Below are positions 1-8,671 of a stretch of DNA of 64,000 nt, piece after piece. The notes beneath the pieces are model-generated. The model saw nothing but the letters and a program-made list of their open reading frames with translations, was not told the origin of the DNA and made no database searches. Position numbers and translations under genes: made by a program. This stretch comes from Flavobacterium sp. IB48 (GTDB lineage: Bacteria > Bacteroidota > Bacteroidia > Flavobacteriales > Flavobacteriaceae), in assembly GCF_016405855.1 (NCBI RefSeq), contig NZ_JAEFCA010000002.1, positions 62,001 through 126,000 on the forward strand, written 5' to 3'. How positions within the stretch are numbered: the first letter of the stretch is position 1; every line of letters starts with the position of its first letter.

Positions 1-1
1 T

Positions 2-2701
2 ATCATGGGAGCTAAAGAAGTGGTTAAGCCAGATCCAAACGGAACTTTATACCTTAAACTAGTTGAAGCCGGAGCAGGTGGAAGAGAAGAACATTACTTG
101 AAGGAAGGTGAAGTTCAGAACATTCACAATGTTTTATTCGCTTTGAATAAGCAGACAGACGGTGCAATTAACATTAATACAACTGGAAAAGAATATACAA
201 TCCAGACTCCTTTTGAAGGGGAGTTTATGCGAATGGCAGATCAATTTAAAGGAAAAGTTACAAAAGATAATGTGCAGCCTTTAATGATGCGTTCGTTATA
301 CAGTATTGGAGATATTAGAATTGTATTTCCGGAGCCTCCAATGAAGGGAAAAGTAGATTATGAATCTCATAATGACTTTAAAGCAAAATCTCATTCTGAC
401 GCTTTAGTAGTTAAAGTAAAAGCAGAAGGGCAAGAAAAAGAAGTAATGCTTTTTGGTTCTAAAGGACAAGTGGGAGAGGCTAAAACAGTTAAAATTGGTA
501 ATATTGAGTATTCTTTATTCTACGGAAGTAAAGCTTATGTTTTGCCGTTTAAAATTCGTTTGAACGATTTTATTGCTGAGAAATATCCTGGAACAGAAAA
601 AAGTTATTCTTCATACAAAAGTAAAGTAACCGTTCAGGATTCTACAGAAACCTTTGATGCAGATATTTTTATGAATCACGTTTTAGATTATAAAGGATTC
701 CGTTTCTTCCAGTCTTCATTTGATCCAGACGAAAAAGGAACTGTTCTATCTGTAAACCATGATTTCTGGGGAACTAACATTACTTATTTTGGTTATTATT
801 TATTATATATTGGTTTAATGGCAATTATGTTTACAAAGAATTCTCGTTTTGGCGATTTGAAACGTAAGCTTGAAGCTGTTAAAAAGAAAAAAGAAAAACT
901 AATTACGATTTTAGTTTTAATGTTGAGTTTGAGCAGTTTTGCGCAACAGTCGCCACATGTTCACTCACATGATCATGATCACGAGCATTCTGCAGATCCT
1001 AATGATCACGCAAATCATGTTACTGCGCCGCCAAGTAAAAAGCAATTAGATTCTTTATTGAATATCTACAAAGCTCCGGAAGCTCATGCTGCAAAATTTG
1101 GACGTCTGATTATTCAGGATGCTGGAGGTAGAATGAAGCCAATTAATACGTTTTCATCTGAATTACTTCGTAAAGTAAGCCACGATGATAAGTATAACGG
1201 AATGAACTCTGATCAGGTATTTTTATCTATGACGCAATATGCTCAGGTTTGGATTCAGGTTCCTATTATTTACATCAACACAAAAAATGATAGTATCCGT
1301 AAGATCATTGGTATCGATTCAAAAGATAAATACGCACCGTTTGTGAAATTCTTTGATGAGCAGGGAAATTATAAACTATCACCATATTTAGATGCAGCTT
1401 ATAAAGCAGCAAATCCAAATAGTTTTGAGAAAGATTTTGTGGAGACCGATAAAAAAGTAAACTTAATGGAATCGGCGTTAAGCGGTAGTATTTTAAGAAT
1501 CTTTCCAATTCCTAATGATCCCAACCACAAATGGGTTTCTTATTTAGAGCGTGAAAGTGCTGGTTTTAAAGGAATGGATTCTACTTATGTGAAACAAATT
1601 CTACCTTTATATTTTAGTGCTTTAAATAACGGTTCTATCGAAAAAAACTTTGATACAGCTGATAATTTAGTAGAAAGTATTAATGGTTTTCAAAAGAAAT
1701 TTGGTTCAAAAGTAAGACCAAGCGAGCAAAAAATTGATGCAGAGATTGCCTACAACAAATACGATGTATTTCAGAAATTACCATATTGGTATATTACAGC
1801 GGCAAGCTTTATGTTTATTTTTATTATTGTCAATATTTTCTTTGAGAAGAAATGGCTTCGTATTACAATAAATGCATTCCATATTATAATTGGATTATTA
1901 TTTGTGCTTCATACATTAGGATTAATTGCACGTTGGTATATTTCTGGGCATGCCCCTTGGAGTAATGCTTACGAATCTATTGTATATGTATCTTGGTCAA
2001 CTATGTTCTTCGGATTGGCTTTTGACAGAAAATCAAAATTAACGGTTGCTTCATCAGCCTTCGTTACAGCTATGATTTTAATGGCGGCATACTTAAACTG
2101 GATTGATCCTGAAATTGCAAACTTACAGCCAGTTCTTAATTCATATTGGTTAATGATTCACGTTGCAGTTATTGTGGGTAGTTATGGCCCGACTGCATTA
2201 GGAATGATTTTAGGTTTTGTATCATTACTATTGATTTTGTTTACAACCGAGAAAAACAAAGCTAGAATGGAACTGAACATTAAAGAGATTACGTATATCA
2301 ACGAAATGTCTTTAACAATTGGTCTTATCATGTTGACTATTGGAAACTTCTTAGGAGGACAATGGGCCAATGAAAGCTGGGGACGTTACTGGGGATGGGA
2401 TCCAAAAGAAACTTGGGCTTTAATTTCGATTATGATTTATGCTTTTGTAATTCACGCCCGTTTTGTTCCAGCTTTAAGAGGAAAATGGTTCTTTAATTTA
2501 ATGAGTATGTATGCTTTTGTTTCGATCTTGTTTACCTATTATGGAGTAAATTTCCACTTAGTTGGTTTACACTCTTACGCAAGTGGAGAAGCACATTCAT
2601 TAAACTGGATTTACTATTGCTTGATTACAATTTCTATAATTGGAGCGGTAACCTATCCAAAGTACCGTAAATACTATAAAACTAAAAAAGTTAAGAAATA
2701 A
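2..2701 (+). CDS. ccsBA: CcsBA (ResB-CcsA fusion) cytochrome c biogenesis protein, 5' truncated by the window
   Basis: System II cytochrome c maturation: the ResB and CcsA halves together export haem and attach it to apocytochrome c outside the inner membrane. The first visible third is the soluble ResB-type domain, closing with a membrane segment near residue 265. The C-terminal third is a polytopic CcsA/CcmF-type domain with the tryptophan-rich haem motif (SWGRYWGWDPKETWALIS, about residue 790) and conserved histidines in periplasmic loops. Between the halves is a hydrophobic stretch resembling a signal peptide (about residues 299-314, ending SSFAQ), followed by a His/Asp-rich segment (HVHSHDHDHEH). 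The frame is open to the window edge and the N-terminal ResB membrane helices are missing, so the true start lies upstream. The stop is followed by a strong hairpin terminator. Confidence 0.93.
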   Translation: MMGAKEVVKPDPNGTLYLKLVEAGAGGREEHYLKEGEVQNIHNVLFALNKQTDGAININTTGKEYTIQTPFEGEFMRMADQFKGKVTKDNVQPLMMRSLYSIGDIRIVFPEPPMKGKVDYESHNDFKAKSHSDALVVKVKAEGQEKEVMLFGSKGQVGEAKTVKIGNIEYSLFYGSKAYVLPFKIRLNDFIAEKYPGTEKSYSSYKSKVTVQDSTETFDADIFMNHVLDYKGFRFFQSSFDPDEKGTVLSVNHDFWGTNITYFGYYLLYIGLMAIMFTKNSRFGDLKRKLEAVKKKKEKLITILVLMLSLSSFAQQSPHVHSHDHDHEHSADPNDHANHVTAPPSKKQLDSLLNIYKAPEAHAAKFGRLIIQDAGGRMKPINTFSSELLRKVSHDDKYNGMNSDQVFLSMTQYAQVWIQVPIIYINTKNDSIRKIIGIDSKDKYAPFVKFFDEQGNYKLSPYLDAAYKAANPNSFEKDFVETDKKVNLMESALSGSILRIFPIPNDPNHKWVSYLERESAGFKGMDSTYVKQILPLYFSALNNGSIEKNFDTADNLVESINGFQKKFGSKVRPSEQKIDAEIAYNKYDVFQKLPYWYITAASFMFIFIIVNIFFEKKWLRITINAFHIIIGLLFVLHTLGLIARWYISGHAPWSNAYESIVYVSWSTMFFGLAFDRKSKLTVASSAFVTAMILMAAYLNWIDPEIANLQPVLNSYWLMIHVAVIVGSYGPTALGMILGFVSLLLILFTTEKNKARMELNIKEITYINEMSLTIGLIMLTIGNFLGGQWANESWGRYWGWDPKETWALISIMIYAFVIHARFVPALRGKWFFNLMSMYAFVSILFTYYGVNFHLVGLHSYASGEAHSLNWIYYCLITISIIGAVTYPKYRKYYKTKKVKK

Positions 2702-2727
2702 ATAATTTACAATAATTATTAATTCAT

Positions 2728-2762
2728 AAAAAAGGTTCAACATGATGTTGAACCTTTTTTTA
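2728..2762. terminator. Bidirectional intrinsic terminator between ccsBA and the DUF3667 gene
   Basis: Perfect stem AAGGTTCAACA / TGTTGAACCTT with a 3-nt loop, A-tract on the left and T-tract on the right, placed between convergent genes. It can stop transcription from both sides. Confidence 0.85.
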
Positions 2763-2771
2763 TATCAAATT

Positions 2772-3500
2772 TTAAAGTTTGCCAAAGAAGAGAAGTACAA
2801 TCGCAGTTATTAGAAAAAAGCAAATTAGAAAAATAAGATGACTCAACAGAGTTAAGAAAAATGCTTTGATTTTAGACATTTTATTAAAAAACTGCATATT
2901 TGTCCAAAAGATTAAAATAATGCCAATAACATACATTACATTGTTGTACTGTGCTATATGTGAAGTATGATTTAGAAAAATCAATACTGGCATTGTTACT
3001 AATTGTACAGATATTCTTTGAGCCGCCTTAAAAGTATTGAGTACAAAAAGTTCAACAAAATTATACCCCTGTTTTCTAAAAACAAGATAAGTGCCAATAG
3101 TATAAATAGGAATTGAGCCTACTGTAACCCAAGAAAAATGCGTGGCAAACCATTCGTTTATATAATCAGAATCGATATTTGAAGTCTTTGCCGCTTCAAA
3201 AGTATTAATGTGAAAGTAATGATATAAAAGACCATAAAGCGTTGCAAGGACCACAACCAAAGATAAAGGCTTAAAATGATGAACTCTTTTTCCTTCAATA
3301 AATTCTCGGATAGAATGCCCAGGTCTGGTAAATAATTGTTTCAAAGAATACAAAATACCTTTATCAAAATGCAATAAACCATGCTGAATATCATGCCATA
3401 AAAAATGAGCATTAATTTTGTGCGTTTCTGCAGCCTGACCGCAGTTGTTGCAATAATGACCTTTAAAAATCTGATGACAATTTTTGCAAATGATTTCCAT
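2772..3500 (-). CDS. DUF3667 membrane protein with N-terminal zinc ribbon
   Basis: Function unknown. The N-terminus has two CxxC knuckles (Cys5/Cys8 and Cys17/Cys20, reading CKNCH and CNNCG), as in a zinc ribbon. A conserved segment follows (about residues 30-75, containing KGILYSLKQLFTRPG and GKRVHHFKPLS) that I recognise as the DUF3667 signature common in Bacteroidota. The C-terminal two thirds hold four or five hydrophobic segments. Length (242 aa) fits the family. It lies 18 bases downstream of the DoxX-like gene on the same strand, so the two may be co-transcribed. No catalytic residues beyond the zinc ribbon are evident. Confidence 0.8.
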   Translation of the reverse strand: MEIICKNCHQIFKGHYCNNCGQAAETHKINAHFLWHDIQHGLLHFDKGILYSLKQLFTRPGHSIREFIEGKRVHHFKPLSLVVVLATLYGLLYHYFHINTFEAAKTSNIDSDYINEWFATHFSWVTVGSIPIYTIGTYLVFRKQGYNFVELFVLNTFKAAQRISVQLVTMPVLIFLNHTSHIAQYNNVMYVIGIILIFWTNMQFFNKMSKIKAFFLTLLSHLIFLICFFLITAIVLLFFGKL

Positions 3501-3518
3501 TAGAGCTCGGTATTGATT

Positions 3519-3902
3519 TTATAAATTATTTTTTTTGACGCCATTAGGATACATAATAGCCAATAATACTATTATCAGTAGAAAATTATATTCAACACCA
3601 TTTCTTCCGCCTCCTACAACAAACCAGCCTTCTTTAAAATGCACTAAAACAATTCCCATTATGAGGACAAAAATGGTTACAAAACCAGCAAGTTTAATGT
3701 ATTTATTAACCAATAAAAGAATGGCTGCAACTACATGTGACAATTTAATGCTCCAAGCAAGAATGACACCATAAGGAGCAAATCCAATTTGATTGAGAAA
3801 AAGATTTCCAAAATCATTAATGCCATTATTAAACATTCCGGAAACAGAATGGGTGAGGAGAATAATCGCCATTGCGATTCTCAAGAGTAAGTTTGCGTTC
3901 AT
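3519..3902 (-). CDS. DoxX-like small membrane protein
   Basis: A 127-aa protein with four predicted membrane helices, starting MNANLLLRIAMAIILLTHS. The helix spacing and a Gly-rich loop before the last helix (EGWFVVGGGRNGVEYN) match the DoxX/DoxD-like superfamily of small quinone-linked or redox-associated membrane proteins. Substrate and role are unknown. It lies just upstream of the DUF3667 gene on the same strand and probably shares its transcript. Assignment rests on topology and the loop motif; other four-helix families are possible. Confidence 0.7.
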   Translation of the reverse strand: MNANLLLRIAMAIILLTHSVSGMFNNGINDFGNLFLNQIGFAPYGVILAWSIKLSHVVAAILLLVNKYIKLAGFVTIFVLIMGIVLVHFKEGWFVVGGGRNGVEYNFLLIIVLLAIMYPNGVKKNNL

Positions 3903-3931
3903 AAATTGGTTTTTGGTGAATTAAAAATAAT

Positions 3932-3967
3932 AAAAAAACGCATATTACTCTGAATATGCGTTTTAGC
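3932..3967 (-). terminator. Intrinsic terminator after the sigma/anti-sigma operon
   Basis: Perfect 12-bp stem AAAACGCATATT / AATATGCGTTTT with a 6-nt loop. Read on the minus strand it ends in a run of T, just downstream of the anti-sigma stop at 3987. Confidence 0.85.
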
Positions 3968-3986
3968 TTTTTATAAAAGATTAATT

Positions 3987-4775
3987 TTAAACTTTTCCTA
4001 AAGTATAAAGTTGTGTCATTGTTGGAGTTGGACTTCCGCCGGCTGGCTCTAAAGTAATTCCAAAAGCTTCTGCAGAATCGGTTTGACTTACAGCAAAGAT
4101 TTTTTGTTTATTCCCTTCAAAATTATCCAATAAACCAATGCTTGTTGGTGTAAGAACAGGACTTAACTTTAAAGACCAAACCTGATAAACCATTCCTTTT
4201 GGAGGAGCTGGTAAACCTGCCGCATCGATATAAGTGGTTTTAGTCTGCTTATTCCAATATACTTTTGCAAAAGAAGTTGGCGAAACAGCCTGACCGCCAA
4301 GAGTTACACCAGTATTTTTAATATCTCTAACAATACTCAAGTTTTTCTCGGTTTGCTTATTCTGTTGATCTAAAAAGGCATATTCGCGCTGAATTTTGTT
4401 CTTTTCATTTCCAACAGTAGAAATCGCTTCTTTTGTTTTTGTCAATTCTAAAGTCTGATATCCTAACCCTAAAAGCAATAGCACTGCCGCAGCCCAGCCT
4501 ACATATTGCGACCAGTTTGATGCTGGTTTCATGTCAACTACTTTTCCGTGTTTAAGTTCCAGACGAGCTTTAATTTTTTCGAAATTCTCTACAGAGTGGA
4601 AAGGAGAGAAGCTAGAAGAAAGCGCAATGACAGCCTTTTCTATCGAGATAATTTCCTGATCCATTTCTGGGTTCTTTTTTGCCATTTCGGCAATTTCGAG
4701 ATTTTCTTTTTCACTTAATAGACCGTAAACATACAGCTCTAAAATTCCTGATTCTATATATTCTTGTGCTTCCAT
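3987..4775 (-). CDS. RskA-like anti-sigma factor, membrane-bound
   Basis: Probably holds the adjacent ECF sigma factor inactive at the membrane. The N-terminal about 90 residues are a helical cytoplasmic domain (IESGILELYVYGLLSEKE resembles the zinc-less anti-sigma domain start). One membrane helix follows near residues 90-108 (YVGWAAAVLLLLGLGY), then a coiled-coil-like stretch and a C-terminal extracytoplasmic RskA domain (PPKGMVYQVWSLK, then FGITLEPAGGSPTPT near the end). The GGSPTPT ending is characteristic of the family. Its ATG shares one base with the sigma stop codon (TAATG), so translation is probably coupled. What signal is sensed is not visible. Confidence 0.87.
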   Translation of the reverse strand: MEAQEYIESGILELYVYGLLSEKENLEIAEMAKKNPEMDQEIISIEKAVIALSSSFSPFHSVENFEKIKARLELKHGKVVDMKPASNWSQYVGWAAAVLLLLGLGYQTLELTKTKEAISTVGNEKNKIQREYAFLDQQNKQTEKNLSIVRDIKNTGVTLGGQAVSPTSFAKVYWNKQTKTTYIDAAGLPAPPKGMVYQVWSLKLSPVLTPTSIGLLDNFEGNKQKIFAVSQTDSAEAFGITLEPAGGSPTPTMTQLYTLGKV

Positions 4776-5305
4776 TATATCTTCAAATAATTACGTAAAT
4801 CGTTAATACAGTTTCTGTTTTGTGTTTTGATAGTTCCCAGTGGCAGTGCCAATTCTTCTGAAGCTTCTTGCTGGGTATATCCTTTAAAGAACAATAAATT
4901 AATTATTTCGATACATTTTGGTTTTAGTTTTTTTACAAATTCCTGAATTCCAATTGCATCAAGTTTATGACTCAATTTATTGCTCTCGTCTAAGAGATTT
5001 ACGAAATTATCTGATGAAAGGTTTTTTTGGCTGTTGTTGTAGTCTTTAGAACGAAGTTTATCTATCGAGGTATTCCTGGCTATATTTAAGATCCAAGTAT
5101 AAAATCGGCCTTTGCCTTCATTGTAGGTGTCGATGTTTTTCCAGATTTTGACAAAAACATCTTGAAGCACGTCTTCTGCTTCTTCTCGATTTTTGATTAA
5201 CACATGAATGACAGAAAACAGACTTTTTGAGTACATGTCGTACAAATGCGTAAAAGCTTTTTCGTCTTTTTTGTAAATTAAAACTAGCAGTTCTTCTTGA
5301 CTCAT
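4775..5305 (-). CDS. ECF-type RNA polymerase sigma factor
   Basis: A 176-aa sigma-70 family protein of the extracytoplasmic-function type. Region 2 is clear (AEDVLQDVFVKIWKNI, then GRFYTWILNIARNTSIDKLR, residues about 45-90). Region 4 carries the helix-turn-helix (GYTQQEASEELALPLGTIKT, about 143-162). There is no region 1 or 3. It is the first gene of a two-gene operon with its RskA-like anti-sigma factor and overlaps it by one base. The target regulon cannot be read from the window; no other gene here is obviously controlled by it. Confidence 0.92.
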   Translation of the reverse strand: MSQEELLVLIYKKDEKAFTHLYDMYSKSLFSVIHVLIKNREEAEDVLQDVFVKIWKNIDTYNEGKGRFYTWILNIARNTSIDKLRSKDYNNSQKNLSSDNFVNLLDESNKLSHKLDAIGIQEFVKKLKPKCIEIINLLFFKGYTQQEASEELALPLGTIKTQNRNCINDLRNYLKI

Positions 5306-5586
5306 AGATTTGGATTTTTAAGTTTAAACATTAAAAGTTAAGATGTTATTCGCTAACTGTTATAAAGATAATTTATTTTTTTCTGATATTTTTTATTTTT
5401 TTTAATAGCCAAAACCCTAAGAAAATAAAGGGTTTTAAAAAAAAGTGCATTTTTTTTCACTTTTTTTAAAACCAAAAACAATCCTATTACGTAAATGTAT
5501 TTTATAAGGTCAGAATGATCTTATAGAAAGCCAAAAGTAAATTAGAAAATCTAGAAAGCTGTTGTTATAAAATTATTATAGAGAAT

Positions 5587-5724
5587 ATGGATAGCAAAAT
5601 AATAATGAAAATATTAATAGTTGGATTAACAACAGTTTTGACATTGATCGTTTTTACTAAGAAGGATTTTTTAAAAGACATTTTGCCAAATAACAGTAAT
5701 AATGCTGGGCAAATGCTGAGATAA
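5587..5724 (+). CDS. Possible 45-aa membrane peptide
   Basis: Starts MDSKIIMKILIVGLTTVLTL, continues with VFTKKDFLKDIL and ends in an Asn-rich tail. It reads as one membrane helix followed by a basic/amphipathic tail. A short frame after menD (10376-10453) has a similar core (VTLVLFTKK against LTLIVFTKK). No promoter is obvious upstream; a plus-strand terminator follows 247 bases downstream. It could be chance, but the similarity and the terminator favour a real small gene. Confidence 0.35.
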   Translation: MDSKIIMKILIVGLTTVLTLIVFTKKDFLKDILPNNSNNAGQMLR

Positions 5725-5970
5725 TAAAGAGAAAGCAAAAGATATTGAATAGTTGATGCACTCGGACTTCCAGACCGAAGATTTTTTTAATATGTCTTTC
5801 GGATATTTTAGGATTTAAATTTACATCAATACAAGCCATTTAAAGATATTTTTGAAAGCCATTTGACATATTGGGGGGAAAGAAATTTTCGAACACAACC
5901 GAGTCATCAACTATAATTTATAAAAGATTGCATAATAATTAATTCATGGTTTGATTTGTTTGTATGGGGG

Positions 5971-6012
5971 GAAGCCTAACGTCTGATTAACGTTAGGCTT
6001 CATTTTTTATTT
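5971..6012 (+). terminator. Strong intrinsic terminator of a short plus-strand transcript
   Basis: Perfect 12-bp stem GAAGCCTAACGT / ACGTTAGGCTTC with a 7-nt loop, followed by a T-rich run (ATTTTTTATTT). No large gene precedes it on this strand, so it probably ends a small RNA or small-protein transcript from the 5306-5970 gap. Confidence 0.8.
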
Positions 6013-6092
6013 AACTTTTGATTGGCAAAAATTAAAGCCTCAAAATAGTTTTTGTAAAATGGATTTTAGCTAATTTTATAAAAAATTATACG

Positions 6093-6680
6093 ATGAAAAA
6101 AATACTATTTATACTATTTGGAGCTACAGTTTTGTCTGCGACAGGATTAAATGCTCAAACCAGTACAAACAAATTATCTAAAAAAGATAAAACCATGGCA
6201 AAAGAAACAATTTACCAATTTAAGGTTGAAGATTTATCAGGAGACACTTTTGACTTTGCTTCTTTAAAAGGCAAAAAAATCTTGATTGTCAACACTGCTT
6301 CAAAATGCGGTTTAACACCTCAGTACAAAGATTTAGAAGCAGTTTATAAAGAATATAAAGATAAAGGTTTTGTAATTGTTGGTTTTCCAGCAAACAACTT
6401 TGCATCTCAAGAACCAGGAACAAATAAAGAAATCGAAACGTTCTGCCAACAGAATTACGGAGTTTCTTTTCCGATGATGAGTAAGGTTTCAGTAAAAGGA
6501 AGTGATATGTGCGAAGTATATAAGTTCTTGACCGAAAAATCTAGAAATGGCTTGCAAGATTCTGAAGTAGAGTGGAATTTTCAAAAATACTTAATCAATG
6601 AAAAAGGTGAATTGGTTAAAGTAATTAAACCAAAAACTTTAGTTACAGAACCTGAAGTAATTAATTGGATTAAAAGCTAA
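6093..6680 (+). CDS. Glutathione peroxidase family (thiol peroxidase), exported form
   Basis: Reduces hydrogen or lipid peroxides using thiols; in bacteria without glutathione, thioredoxin is the usual donor. An N-terminal signal peptide (MKKILFILFGATVLSATGLN, AQ) precedes the domain. The peroxidatic site is NTASKCGLTPQY with Cys72, so this is a Cys and not a selenocysteine enzyme. The other tetrad members are Gln106 (FASQEP) and the Trp/Asn pair in EVEWNFQKY. A second Cys (Cys118, FCQQNYG) is the candidate resolving residue. An in-frame Met at residue 35 (MAKETIYQF) would give a cytoplasmic form if used. A perfect terminator follows the stop. Confidence 0.92.
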   Translation: MKKILFILFGATVLSATGLNAQTSTNKLSKKDKTMAKETIYQFKVEDLSGDTFDFASLKGKKILIVNTASKCGLTPQYKDLEAVYKEYKDKGFVIVGFPANNFASQEPGTNKEIETFCQQNYGVSFPMMSKVSVKGSDMCEVYKFLTEKSRNGLQDSEVEWNFQKYLINEKGELVKVIKPKTLVTEPEVINWIKS

Positions 6681-6688
6681 AAAACATT

Positions 6689-6728
6689 AAAAAAGCCCAA
6701 ATTTGCATCTTCAAATTTGGGCTTTTTT
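6689..6728 (+). terminator. Intrinsic terminator after glutathione peroxidase
   Basis: Stem AAAAGCCCAAATTT / AAATTTGGGCTTTT with an 8-nt loop and a T-tract; A-rich on the left, so it may also work for the convergent GNAT gene. Confidence 0.85.
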
Positions 6729-6802
6729 TTGTTCTAAAGTTTCAAAGGTACAGGGTTATAAATACTTTGCGTCCTTTGCGTAATTCATCGCGTCCTTTGC
6801 TG

Positions 6803-7300
6803 TTAAACTAAAATAAGTTGCATAAAAACCAAATCGAGCCAGTGATCAAATTTGTATCCAACTTCACGAATTGTGCCTGTAGCAACAAATCCGAATTTTT
6901 CATGAAAAGCAATACTTCCTGCATTATCGGCATCAATTGCACCAATCATAACATGATAACCTTGTTCTTTTGCCAAACGAATTAATTCTGTCAAAAGTTT
7001 AGAGCCAATTCCTTTTCCTATTATATTATCGACCACATAAACAGAATGCTCAATAGTATATTGATAGCCAATTTTTTCTCTAAACTGTCCGTAACTTCCA
7101 AAACCAACCACTTCGCCATCTAAATCGGCTACTATTACAGGAAGATTCTTAGCTGTTTTATCTTCAAACCATTTGGTCTGAACTTCTAAAGTTTGAATTT
7201 CATAACTGTAATTAGCAGTTGTATGCAAAATAGAATGATTTACAATTTCTAAAATCTTTTGCAAATCGTTTGGTGTTGCAGGTCTTAATATAATGCTCAT
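6803..7300 (-). CDS. GNAT N-acetyltransferase, phosphinothricin/methionine-sulfoximine acetyltransferase-like
   Basis: A 165-aa GNAT-fold enzyme that transfers acetyl from acetyl-CoA to an amine. The acetyl-CoA binding signature is visible (NIIGKGIGSKLLTELI, about residues 92-107), preceded by HSVYV and followed by AIDADNAGSIAFHEKFGF. The N-terminus (IILRPATPNDLQKILEI) and the late GYKFDHWLDLVFMQ are typical of the Pat/MnaT branch, whose members acetylate phosphinothricin, methionine sulfoximine or related amino acid analogues. The actual substrate cannot be read from the sequence. It lies 17 bases downstream of the thioredoxin-fold gene on the same strand. Confidence 0.88.
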   Translation of the reverse strand: MSIILRPATPNDLQKILEIVNHSILHTTANYSYEIQTLEVQTKWFEDKTAKNLPVIVADLDGEVVGFGSYGQFREKIGYQYTIEHSVYVVDNIIGKGIGSKLLTELIRLAKEQGYHVMIGAIDADNAGSIAFHEKFGFVATGTIREVGYKFDHWLDLVFMQLILV

Positions 7301-7316
7301 TGGTAATTGTTGTCGT

Positions 7317-8492
7317 TTATTTGGTGTTGAGTTCAGCTAATAGGACGTCTACTTCCTTTGAATTCCAGTCCATTTCTTTGGCTATTGCTTTGGCATTTTT
7401 GGCATATTCTAAAGCTTTTTTCTTGTTTTTTAATTTATTGTAAAGTTTGGCCCCAAGTAAATTTCCGTCGTAAGAATAATTTAATTCTAGAGAACGATCT
7501 ACCCAAGAGATAGCTTTTTTTAAACTTTCTGTGTCTTTAATATGCTTAAAATAAGTATTTCCGATGTCTTTTAAGAAACTAGCATCATTCCAAACCAATT
7601 TCTGAGTATCTTCAAGGGTTACTTTTTTATAAAAATCCCATTTCTCGGTTCTTTCTGCCAATGTCAGATCATATTTAAAAACTAAAGAATCTGTCTTTTG
7701 CAATCGAATTGATTTTGCAACTTCTCTTTGTTTATAGTAGTTTACAGTATCTAAATTGTCAACCAAAGGTCGAAGCAATTCATTTACAATACTTTCAATT
7801 TTACGATCAACACGACTTTGAGAAGCTACTGCAGCAAAATCTTTCTGATGATTTAAAACATATTGAAATTCTCGAGATTTAATATCAGTAACACCATTTG
7901 CAATAACACGCCAGTTTAACTCACTAACTAATTGTTTATCAGATTGTGTGTTCAAATAAATATGCGTTGGTATTGACAGCTCCGTTCTATCTTTTCCTTT
8001 TCTTAAAGTATTTAAATAATAAAAGAATTTATCTGAATTGCTAGGATCGGCAAGAAATTGTTTTTCTAGATGAGGCAATTGCATCTTGGGATTTAAAGCA
8101 TTATTAAGCTCGTTAAGAAATTCTGGTTTCTTCAATTCGCCTTTTAAAGCATAAATTAAAGTTTCGTTACTATCGATAAATAAAAACGTAGGAAGCGATT
8201 TGGTGTTGAATTTCTCTTTTAAAGCAATTCCTTCTTCTTTTTCAATGTTTTTGTAAGTGCAGACAAAATTCTTATTCAAAAAATCTATTACAGCAGGATC
8301 ACTCAAAACTTCTGTTTTCATTAAATTGCAATGTGGACACCAATCGGCATAAAGCATTACAAAAAGAGGTTTTCCTTCTTTTTTAGCACTTTCTAAGGCC
8401 GTTTTATATGGAACATCAACAGGAACAAATTGATTCTGAGAAGTAATGGTTTGAAAAGTAATAGATAAAAATAGTATAAATAAGAAACGCAT
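7317..8492 (-). CDS. Exported thioredoxin-fold protein with helical C-terminal region
   Basis: Signal peptide (MRFLFILFLSITFQTITSQ) followed by a thioredoxin fold with an active site YADWCPHCNLMK (Cys52/Cys55), a CPHC pair typical of oxidising or isomerising periplasmic proteins. The domain ends near residue 135. About 250 helical residues follow; the last 90 resemble TPR repeats (WVDRSLELNYSYDGNLLGAK, KNKKKALEYAKNAKAIAKEM). Likely role: thiol-disulfide exchange in the periplasm, with the C-terminus binding a partner. The partner is unknown. Confidence 0.83.
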   Translation of the reverse strand: MRFLFILFLSITFQTITSQNQFVPVDVPYKTALESAKKEGKPLFVMLYADWCPHCNLMKTEVLSDPAVIDFLNKNFVCTYKNIEKEEGIALKEKFNTKSLPTFLFIDSNETLIYALKGELKKPEFLNELNNALNPKMQLPHLEKQFLADPSNSDKFFYYLNTLRKGKDRTELSIPTHIYLNTQSDKQLVSELNWRVIANGVTDIKSREFQYVLNHQKDFAAVASQSRVDRKIESIVNELLRPLVDNLDTVNYYKQREVAKSIRLQKTDSLVFKYDLTLAERTEKWDFYKKVTLEDTQKLVWNDASFLKDIGNTYFKHIKDTESLKKAISWVDRSLELNYSYDGNLLGAKLYNKLKNKKKALEYAKNAKAIAKEMDWNSKEVDVLLAELNTK

Positions 8493-8599
8493 ATTAAGTC
8501 TGGCTTTTATTAATTATTCGATTTTACAAATATATTCCCTTTTTTGAGAAACAGCCTTAATATATTCCTAATTATAATATAAATCAAGTGCGAAGTTTG

Positions 8600-8607
8600 T
8601 AACTTTG
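8600..8607 (+). promoter_or_regulatory. Candidate -7 box upstream of menD
   Basis: TAACTTTG matches the Bacteroidota -7 consensus TAnnTTTG, 64 bases before the menD start. No clear -33 TTG lies at the ideal distance. Confidence 0.5.
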
Positions 8608-8671
8608 TAAGCAAGATGAAGAAAAATTATATCAGGATTTTTCTTTAAAAAAATAGTAATACACGACCGGA

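Larger units (their letters stand above)
5306..6092. other. 787-base gap between the divergent sigma gene and glutathione peroxidase
   Basis: AT-rich gap with no long reading frame. It holds a 45-codon plus-strand frame (5587-5724), a short imperfect hairpin near 5774-5802 and a strong plus-strand terminator at 5971-6012. That terminator has no large gene in front of it, so a short transcript (small protein or RNA) probably ends here. A minus-strand frame at 5657-5839 does not resemble a protein I know. Confidence 0.6.

Noticed and set aside
1305..1508. Minus-strand frame inside ccsBA
   Set aside because: Lies wholly within a well-supported gene and has no family features. The same applies to other opposite-strand and shifted frames inside genes (for example inside menD, ppc, recQ, aroB and the ABC exporter).
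5657..5839. 60-codon minus-strand frame starting MACIDVNLNPKISERHIKKI
   Set aside because: No promoter, no known family, hydrophobic and Cys-rich tail from AT-rich sequence; overlaps the plus-strand small frame. Treated as chance.
6195..6680. Shorter cytoplasmic glutathione peroxidase from the internal ATG
   Set aside because: The upstream start has a good signal peptide and nothing shows that the internal start is used. Kept as a possibility in the gene entry.
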